The notes beneath the pieces were generated by a model. That model was not told the origin of the DNA. It searched no databases and worked only from the letters and a program-made list of their open reading frames with translations. From Micromonospora yangpuensis (GTDB taxonomy: Bacteria; Actinomycetota; Actinomycetes; Mycobacteriales; Micromonosporaceae), in contig NZ_FMIA01000002.1 in assembly GCF_900091615.1 (NCBI RefSeq), positions 2,418,001 to 2,482,000 on the forward strand: DNA of 64,000 nucleotides, read 5' to 3'. The position numbers and the translations under genes were made by a program. Of this stretch, positions 58,208-64,000 are shown one piece after another (the stretch's first letter is position 1; every line of letters begins with the position of its first letter).

Positions 58208-59290
58208 ATGTTCCTGTTCGTTCTGCAGTGTCCGACCCCGCACCACACCCCCCTGTTCGACCGCCTGCACGCCGCGTGGCCGGGCCGGGTGCACGTCTAC
58301 TACCGGTTCGACCGGGAGGAGCAGACCCGGGGTTGGGGCGACCAGCGGCCCCGGCACCCGTACACCGTCCTGACCAACCCGTCGGGTCGCCGGGCCCTGC
58401 TGCGGTCGCTGTCCGCACCGACGCTGGAAGTGGTCTGCCTGTTCGGCTACCGGGGGTGGGCGCACATCCTGTCCGCGCTGACCGCCCGGGTCCGCCGGAT
58501 TCCGTTGATCGTCAGGTGCGACAGCAATGTGCGGGCGGAACTGGCCCGCCCGCCGCTGCGGCGCTGGCTCAAGCGGCACTACCTGCGTGGGTTGCTCGGC
58601 CAGCCGGAGATCTGGGCGGTCGGTTCGGCGAACGCCGCGTACTGGCGCCTGCTGGGCTTCGACCGGCTACAGCTGGTCCCGTTCGCCCTGCCCGAGCTGC
58701 CCCGGGGCGCGGAGCAGGCCGCGGCGCTGCGCGTCGGGTGGGAGCTGACCGACCGTTTCGTGTTCGGCTACGTCGGCCGGCTGGAGGAACTCAAGGGGGT
58801 CACCGACCTGCTCGCCGCGTTCGACCTGGTACGGAACCGGCTGCCGGCCGGCTCGGTCGGGCTGGTGCTGGTCGGTACCGGGTCGTTGACCGCGTCGGTC
58901 ACCGCCCACGTGGCGCGGCGGCCGGCCGACTGCCGTTTCCTCGGACCGGTCGCCCACGACCGGCTGGGCGCGGTCTACGCCGCCGCGGACGTGGTGGTGG
59001 TCCCGTCCCGGTGGGAGCCGTGGGGGCTGGTGGTCAACGAGGCGCTCGGTCTCGGTACCCCGGTCGTCGCCTCCGACGAGGTGGCCGCCGCCGACGACCT
59101 GGTCGCTGCCGGCAACGGCCGCCGCTTCCCGGCCGGTGACGTCGGCGGGCTCGCCGAGGCCATGCTGGCCGAGTACCGCCTGGGCGCACGGCGGCTGCCC
59201 CGGCTGGTCGCCGCGGACACCGCCGGCACGATGGCCCGCCGGCTGCGACACCTGGTTTCCGAGGAGGCACCGGCCGACGCGCCGGTCTGA
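58208..59290 (+). CDS. Glycosyltransferase family 4 protein
   Basis: 360 residues from ATG 58208. FLFVLQCPTPHHTPLFDRLH at the start, RVRRIPLIVRCDSN, FVFGYVGRLEELKGVTDLLAAF and VVVVPSRWEPWGLVVNEALGLGTPVV with the E-x7-E motif. First of five plus-strand genes reaching capG. TTGAC at 58126 is a possible -35 with no good -10. Sugar unknown. Confidence 0.9.
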   Translation: MFLFVLQCPTPHHTPLFDRLHAAWPGRVHVYYRFDREEQTRGWGDQRPRHPYTVLTNPSGRRALLRSLSAPTLEVVCLFGYRGWAHILSALTARVRRIPLIVRCDSNVRAELARPPLRRWLKRHYLRGLLGQPEIWAVGSANAAYWRLLGFDRLQLVPFALPELPRGAEQAAALRVGWELTDRFVFGYVGRLEELKGVTDLLAAFDLVRNRLPAGSVGLVLVGTGSLTASVTAHVARRPADCRFLGPVAHDRLGAVYAAADVVVVPSRWEPWGLVVNEALGLGTPVVASDEVAAADDLVAAGNGRRFPAGDVGGLAEAMLAEYRLGARRLPRLVAADTAGTMARRLRHLVSEEAPADAPV

Positions 59291-59358
59291 ACGAGCCGGC
59301 CCGAACCCACGAACCCGCACGGCGCACGACGCCGCACTCACGAGAAGGTTCTCCTGTC

Positions 59359-60792
59359 ATGCCAGATGTTCCCTCGGTGCTCCTGCTCGCCGGGCTGATC
59401 GCCCTCGGTGGTCTCGTGGAAGGGGTCCGCCGGTCCCGGCGGGCCGGACCGGTCGACCTGTTCCACCCGCTGATCTTCGGATCGGGGTACGTGGCCGCGG
59501 TCTGCCTCGTGCCCTGTGCCTGGTTCTGGACGGCCCCGGCCCGCGAGGCGGCCCGGGTGCCGATCCCGCTCGCCGACCTCTCGCCGGACACCCCCGCGCT
59601 GATGGCGCTGGCCGTGGTCGGGTTCACCCTCGGCTGCGCGGTGCCGTTCGCGGCCCGCACCACCGCCTCGGTGCGGTCGGTCGATCCGGGCCGGCTCCTG
59701 CTGGTGGGCCGGTTGCTGCTGCTGTTGCCGTTGGCCCTGGCGTGCTGGGGAGTCGTCAGCGGCGCGGTACGGGCCTACGGCTCGGCGCCGGCCGGCCTCG
59801 GGATCCACTCGTTCAACATCGTCCGGGACCTGGTCGCCCCGGTCGCGGTCGTGTTGATCCTGTCGGCGCGGCTGCGGGCGGGCCAGCGGCTCTTCTCCCC
59901 GCTCGACGGGGCGCTCGTCGCCGGGTACGTGGTGCTGGTCGGGCTGACCGGGGAACGCGGGGCGGCGCTGACCGTGATGATCGCGGTGCTGGTCTTCCTC
60001 ACCCGGACCCCGGGCGGCACGGTACGGGCCGGGCTGGGTTTCCTGGCCGTGGCCGGTTTCGTCGTCGGGGTGGTGCTGTACCGCAACGCGGCGAACGGAA
60101 CCCCGGGCTCGTCGGTGGTGGGCATGACGGTGCTGGACTCCGTCCCGTTGACCGTCACCACCGGCGTGATCGCCGAGCGGGTCACCGGCGACCAGGTGCT
60201 CGACGGTGCCACCATCCTGGCCGGCGTGCTACGCCTGCTGCCGGGCTTCCTCAGCCGGTCGCTGTTCGGCCCGCCGACCGACACCGGGGTGGCGAAGTTC
60301 CGGGAGATCGCCGAACAGAACGGCGACCTGGGTTGGAACTTCAGCCTGCCGGCGGAGGGCGCGCTCAACTTCGGCGCGGTCGGGGTCTTCCTCCTGCCGT
60401 TCCTGGTGGGTCTGCTGCTCGCCTTCCTGTACGCCCGCTTCGACGCCCGGGGCAGCCGGGTCGGCCAGCTGTTCTATGTGCTCGCCGTCGCCTCGTTGCC
60501 GGTGGTCTTCCGCACCGACGCCCAGTCCGCCCTCAAGGTCCTGCTGTACCCGGCCGCCCTGCTGGCGATGATCTGCCTGGGGATGTCGCTGGCCCAGCGG
60601 CACCGGACCGGTGGGCCGCAGGCGGCCGGGGCCGGCGGAGGGACGCTGCGGCAGACCGAGGGACGGAGTGCGGAAGTTAGTCCGATTTCTACCATTTCCC
60701 ACTACTTGCCGGTCAGGTGGGTCGTTGAGTTGGGCAGGGCCCTCCAGGTCACCCGGCGACGCCGGGTGCCGGCACCGGGGCCCCGCCCGTGA
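59359..60792 (+). CDS. Oligosaccharide repeat-unit polymerase (Wzy-like)
   Basis: 477 residues, about eleven membrane segments (VLLLAGLIALGGLVEGV, LLLVGRLLLLLPLALACWGVV, VLVGLTGERGAALTVMIAVLVFL). Loop RIRGERGAALTV-like and the cytosolic or periplasmic loop AEGALNFGAVGVFLLPFLVG are typical of the EpsG/Wzy class that keeps low sequence identity. Polymerises repeat units after flipping. Third polymerase/ligase-type protein in the window and not alike in detail to the other two. The extended tail after the last helix is Gly/Arg-rich. Confidence 0.82.
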   Translation: MPDVPSVLLLAGLIALGGLVEGVRRSRRAGPVDLFHPLIFGSGYVAAVCLVPCAWFWTAPAREAARVPIPLADLSPDTPALMALAVVGFTLGCAVPFAARTTASVRSVDPGRLLLVGRLLLLLPLALACWGVVSGAVRAYGSAPAGLGIHSFNIVRDLVAPVAVVLILSARLRAGQRLFSPLDGALVAGYVVLVGLTGERGAALTVMIAVLVFLTRTPGGTVRAGLGFLAVAGFVVGVVLYRNAANGTPGSSVVGMTVLDSVPLTVTTGVIAERVTGDQVLDGATILAGVLRLLPGFLSRSLFGPPTDTGVAKFREIAEQNGDLGWNFSLPAEGALNFGAVGVFLLPFLVGLLLAFLYARFDARGSRVGQLFYVLAVASLPVVFRTDAQSALKVLLYPAALLAMICLGMSLAQRHRTGGPQAAGAGGGTLRQTEGRSAEVSPISTISHYLPVRWVVELGRALQVTRRRRVPAPGPRP

Positions 60793-60815
60793 GTCAACCC
60801 CGAACAGGAGCATCT

Positions 60816-61856
60816 GTGAGCGCTGTACCTGCCGGCAGCCGGGTCCTGATCACCGGAGGCACCGGATCCTTCGGCCAGACGATGACCCGTCGCCTGCTCA
60901 CCCACGACGTCGCCGAGGTCCGGGTGTTCAGTCGGGACGAGGCCAAACAGGACGCGATGCGCCGCGTGGTGGCCGACGACCGGGTGCGCTACCACGTCGG
61001 CGACGTGCGGGACTTCGACTCGGTGTACCGGGCCACCCGGGACGTCGACTACGTCTTCCACGCCGCGGCGCTCAAACAGGTGCCGTCCTGCGAGTTCTTC
61101 CCGCTGGAGGCGGTCCGGACCAACATCCTGGGCAGCACGAACGTCATCGAGGCCGCCGACCGCAACGGGGTCGCCTCGGTGGTTCTGCTCAGCACCGACA
61201 AGGCCGTCCATCCGATCAACGCGATGGGGATGAGCAAGGCCCTGATGGAGAAGACCGCCCAGGCGTACGCCCGGAACAACCCGGCCAGCCGTACCGTCGT
61301 CTCCTGCGTCCGCTACGGCAACGTCATGTACTCGCGCGGCTCGGTCATCCCGCTCTTCGTCGAGCAGATCAAGGCCGGCCGTGCCCCGACCGTCACCGAC
61401 CCGCAGATGACCCGCTTCCTGATGTCCCTGGCCGAGTCCGTGGAACTGGTCGAACACGCCTTCCAGTACGCCCGGCCCGGCGACATCTTCGTCAACAAGG
61501 CCGCCGCGAGCACCGTCGGCGACCTGGCCGAGGCGATCTGCCAGCTCTTCGACGTACCCACCAAGTTCGAGACGATCGGGGTACGCCACGGCGAGAAGCA
61601 GCACGAGACCCTGGCCAGTCCGGAGGAGTTGGCCCAGGCCGACGACTTCGGCGAGTTCTACCGGGTGCCGATCGACGCCCGGGACCTCAACTACGCGCTC
61701 TACGTCACCGAGGGGGAGTTGGGCGGCCGGTCGGTCGACGAGTTCAACTCCGCCAACGCGCGGCGGCTGACCGTACCCGAGATCGTGGAGCTGCTGCAGA
61801 CGCTGCCGGAGATCCGGGCGGAGCTGGGCGCCCGCGACGCGGTGCTGGCATGCTGA
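60816..61856 (+). CDS. capE: UDP-N-acetylglucosamine 4,6-dehydratase/5-epimerase (CapE-like)
   Basis: 346 residues from GTG 60816 (AGGAG five bases upstream; GTG 60789 overlaps the polymerase stop and is less well placed). ITGGTGSFGQTMTRRLL, AALKQVPSCEFFPLEAV, LLSTDKAVHPINAMGMSKAL (MxxxK) and VRYGNVMYSRGSVIPLF are those of the CapE/WbjB/FlaA1 group. It starts UDP-L-FucNAc synthesis by converting UDP-GlcNAc to the 4-keto-6-deoxy-L-talose form. Followed by CapF and CapG in pathway order. Confidence 0.94.
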   Translation: MSAVPAGSRVLITGGTGSFGQTMTRRLLTHDVAEVRVFSRDEAKQDAMRRVVADDRVRYHVGDVRDFDSVYRATRDVDYVFHAAALKQVPSCEFFPLEAVRTNILGSTNVIEAADRNGVASVVLLSTDKAVHPINAMGMSKALMEKTAQAYARNNPASRTVVSCVRYGNVMYSRGSVIPLFVEQIKAGRAPTVTDPQMTRFLMSLAESVELVEHAFQYARPGDIFVNKAAASTVGDLAEAICQLFDVPTKFETIGVRHGEKQHETLASPEELAQADDFGEFYRVPIDARDLNYALYVTEGELGGRSVDEFNSANARRLTVPEIVELLQTLPEIRAELGARDAVLAC

Positions 61857-62977
61857 GGCTGGCCGTCACCGGGGCGAACGGCTTCCTCGGCTGGCACGTG
61901 CGGGTGCTGGCCCGGGTGCTCGGCTGGCCCGAACCGGTGCTGATCGACCGGGCCGACCTTTCCGACGAGTCCCGCCTGGCGGCCCGCCTCGACGGCGTCG
62001 ACCGGGTGCTGCACCTGGCCGGGGTCAACCGGGGGAACCCGGTGGACGTCGCCGCCGGCAACGTCGAGCTGGCCGCCGCGCTGGTCCGGGGCCTGCGCCG
62101 GTGCGCCACCGCACCCGCCACCGTGGTCTTCGCCAACTCGGTGCAGGCCGGCAACGGCACGCCCTACGGCGACTCGAAGGCCGTCGCGGCGGCGACCCTG
62201 ATGGCGGCCCGGCCGGACCTGGTCGACCTGCGACTGCCCAACCTGTACGGCGAACACGGCCGCGCCTACCACAACTCCGTCGTGGCCACCTTCTGCCGGC
62301 TGCTCGCCGAGGGACACGTACCCGAGGTGCAGGAGGACCGCGCGATGGCACTGGCCCACGTCACCGACGCCGCCGCCCTGCTGCTCGGGGTCCCGGCCGG
62401 CGGCTCGTGGGACCCGGAGCTGCCGATGCTGCACCTCGGGGTCGCCGACCTGGCCGAGCGGTTGACCGGCTGGGCCGACACCTACCGCACCGGCGAGATC
62501 CCGCCGCTGGCCGACCGGCACGACATGCGGCTGTTCAACACCTACCGCTCGCACTGCTTCCCGGCGCACTACCCGATCCCGCTGGCCCGCCGCGCCGACG
62601 AACGCGGCGAACTGGTCGAGACGGTCCGGATGCACGGCGGCACCGGCCAGACCTTCTGCTCCACCACCCGCCCCGGCGCCACCCGCGGCGAACACTTCCA
62701 CCTGGTCAAGATGGAACGGTTCGTGGTGCTGCGCGGCACCGCCGAGATCAGCCTGCGGCGCGTCGGCGACGACCGGGTGCTGCGCTTCGCGGTCAGCGGC
62801 CGGGAACCGGTGATCGTCGACATGCCGACCATGTGGGCGCACAAGCTGGTGAACACCGGCACCGAGGACCTGGTCACCCTCTTCTGGACCAACGAACTGT
62901 TCGACCCGGCCCGCCCGGACACCTACCGTGAGCCGGTCGAGGCCGACCGGGCCGCCCCGGTGGCGGTTCCCGCGTGA
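61850..62977 (+). CDS. capF: CapF: SDR reductase with C-terminal cupin domain
   Basis: 375 residues; ATG overlaps the capE stop by seven bases. Residues 1-250 are an SDR reductase (LAVTGANGFLGWHVRVL, VFANSVQAGNGTPYGDSKA). Residues ~265-365 are a cupin with GQTFCSTTRPGATRGEHFHLVKMERF (metal-binding His) and MWAHKLVNTG, the CapF fold. It reduces the 4-keto intermediate to UDP-L-pneumosamine-type sugar (6-deoxy-talose derivative), which CapG epimerises. Confidence 0.94.
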   Translation: MLRLAVTGANGFLGWHVRVLARVLGWPEPVLIDRADLSDESRLAARLDGVDRVLHLAGVNRGNPVDVAAGNVELAAALVRGLRRCATAPATVVFANSVQAGNGTPYGDSKAVAAATLMAARPDLVDLRLPNLYGEHGRAYHNSVVATFCRLLAEGHVPEVQEDRAMALAHVTDAAALLLGVPAGGSWDPELPMLHLGVADLAERLTGWADTYRTGEIPPLADRHDMRLFNTYRSHCFPAHYPIPLARRADERGELVETVRMHGGTGQTFCSTTRPGATRGEHFHLVKMERFVVLRGTAEISLRRVGDDRVLRFAVSGREPVIVDMPTMWAHKLVNTGTEDLVTLFWTNELFDPARPDTYREPVEADRAAPVAVPA

Positions 62978-63029
62978 ACGTGCGGATCTCCGCAGCCGTC
63001 CCGGTCGCCCCGACCCGAGGAGGAACGAC

Positions 63030-64000
63030 ATGACCCGGGTGATGACCGTGGTCGGTACCCGACCCGAGATCATTCGACTGTCCCGGGTGATCGCCCGGCT
63101 CGACGAGACCGTCGACCACCTGCTCGTGCACACCGGGCAGAACTGGGACAGCACCCTGTCCGAGATCTTCTTCACCGAGCTGCGGGTCCGCCGCCCGGAC
63201 CGGTTCCTGCGGGTCGACACCTCCTCGCTGGGCCGGGTGCTCGGCGGCGTGCTGGTCGGCATGGAGGAGGCGCTCACCGAGCTGCGCCCCGACGCGCTGC
63301 TGGTGCTCGGCGACACCAACAGCTGCATCGCCGCACTGATGGCCCGCCGGATGCGGATACCCGTGTACCACATGGAGGCCGGCAACCGGTGCTTCGACCT
63401 GAACGTGCCGGAGGAGACCAACCGGCGGCTGGTCGACCACATCGCCGACTTCAACCTGGTCTACACCGAACACGCCCGCCGCAACCTGCTCGCCGAGGGC
63501 CTGCACCCGCGCCGCATCCTGCACACCGGCTCACCGATGCGCGAGGTCCTGGCCCACCACGCCGGCGAGATCGCCGCCTCCCGGGTGCTCGACCGACTCG
63601 ACCTCACCCCCGGCCGGTACGTCGTGGTCAGCGCGCACCGGGAGGAGAACGTCGACCACCCCGACCGGCTGCGTCGACTGCTCGACTGCCTCGGCGCGGT
63701 CCGCGACCGGTGGGGGCTCCCGGTGCTGGTCTCCACCCACCCGCGCACCCGCAAGCGGCTGGAGTCGCTCGCACCGGACGCGTCCACCCTGGACGGCATC
63801 GCCTTCCACGAGCCGTTCGGGCTGCTCGACTACGTCCACCTGCAGACCCGGGCCTACTGCACCCTCTCCGACAGCGGCACGATCAGCGAGGAGTCGGCCA
63901 TCCTCGGCTTCCCCGCGGTGACCCTGCGGGAGTCCATCGAACGCCCGGAGGCGCTGGACGCCGGCGGCATCATCATGACCGGCCTCGACCCGGCCGGCGT
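63030..64000 (+). CDS. capG: UDP-N-acetylglucosamine 2-epimerase family, CapG-like (3' end cut)
   Basis: 323 codons are visible from ATG 63030 (GAGGAGGA five bases upstream) and the frame leaves the window. TVVGTRPEIIRLSRVI at the start, HTGQNWDSTLSEIFFTEL, VLGDTNSCIAALMARRMRIPVYHMEAGNRCFD and SDSGTISEESAILG are those of the WecB/CapG family. It epimerises C2 to give UDP-L-FucNAc. Last visible gene of the cap trio. Confidence 0.94.
   Translation, partial: MTRVMTVVGTRPEIIRLSRVIARLDETVDHLLVHTGQNWDSTLSEIFFTELRVRRPDRFLRVDTSSLGRVLGGVLVGMEEALTELRPDALLVLGDTNSCIAALMARRMRIPVYHMEAGNRCFDLNVPEETNRRLVDHIADFNLVYTEHARRNLLAEGLHPRRILHTGSPMREVLAHHAGEIAASRVLDRLDLTPGRYVVVSAHREENVDHPDRLRRLLDCLGAVRDRWGLPVLVSTHPRTRKRLESLAPDASTLDGIAFHEPFGLLDYVHLQTRAYCTLSDSGTISEESAILGFPAVTLRESIERPEALDAGGIIMTGLDPAG

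Noticed and set aside
62981..62994. TGCGGA-TC-TCCGCA palindrome between capF and capG as regulatory site
   Set aside because: Short and expected by chance at this G+C level; capG has a good ribosome site and reads on from capF.

Overview
The window is very G+C-rich DNA with many GTG starts, stop/start overlaps of four bases (ATGA or GTGA), start codons placed directly behind -10-like hexamers, and a GlgE-type alpha-glucan pathway. Together these point to an actinomycete, most likely of the Micromonospora/Salinispora group (inference from gene content and style; no marker gene such as 16S is present). Both ends cut through genes.

Region 1 (1-22.9 kb) is a cell-surface glycan locus. A minus-strand block carries a teichoic-acid-like set: a CDP-glycerol glycerophosphotransferase family protein (cut by the left edge), a fused cytidylyltransferase/short-chain reductase of the CDP-ribitol type, and a TagGH-like ABC exporter, with a divergent TetR regulator. 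After an LhgO-type oxidase comes a nucleotide-sugar operon (DegT aminotransferase, NAD-dependent epimerase, hexapeptide acetyltransferase, glycosyltransferase). A strong hairpin then separates it from a tightly overlapping five-gene operon: ACP, FabG-like reductase, acyl ligase, LuxE and LuxC. This has the parts needed to turn an acyl group into an aldehyde, but no luciferase. A UPF0104-type membrane protein, a WbpE/WbpB-like pair, a 720-residue polytopic membrane protein of unknown family and a second glycerophosphotransferase follow; a WbpD-like acetyltransferase faces them.

Region 2 (23.7-32.9 kb) is mostly housekeeping: an OmpR-type two-component pair, an NmrA-like protein, a TAXI binding lipoprotein, two unconnected genes (one unknown, one YaaA), an App1-type phosphatase, asparagine synthetase and an orphan coding region of unlike composition.

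Region 3 (33-44.8 kb) holds the GlgE pathway: glgB-glgE on the minus strand, glgM(glgA) and glgC divergent, then pgm. Between the two halves lies about 2.8 kb bounded by inverted copies of a 23-bp palindrome. It carries a broken XRE regulator, a promoter with an operator-like inverted repeat, a short leader peptide gene and a Wzy/WaaL-type membrane protein.

Region 4 (44.9-64 kb) is a second exopolysaccharide locus: an OafA-type acyltransferase, two Wzx-type flippases, an O-antigen ligase family protein, an oligosaccharide polymerase, four GT4-like enzymes or relatives, an FkbM methyltransferase and capE-capF-capG for UDP-N-acetyl-L-fucosamine. A large secreted M14 carboxypeptidase sits inside it. 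Two flippase genes overlap their convergent neighbours (by 170 and 48 bp).
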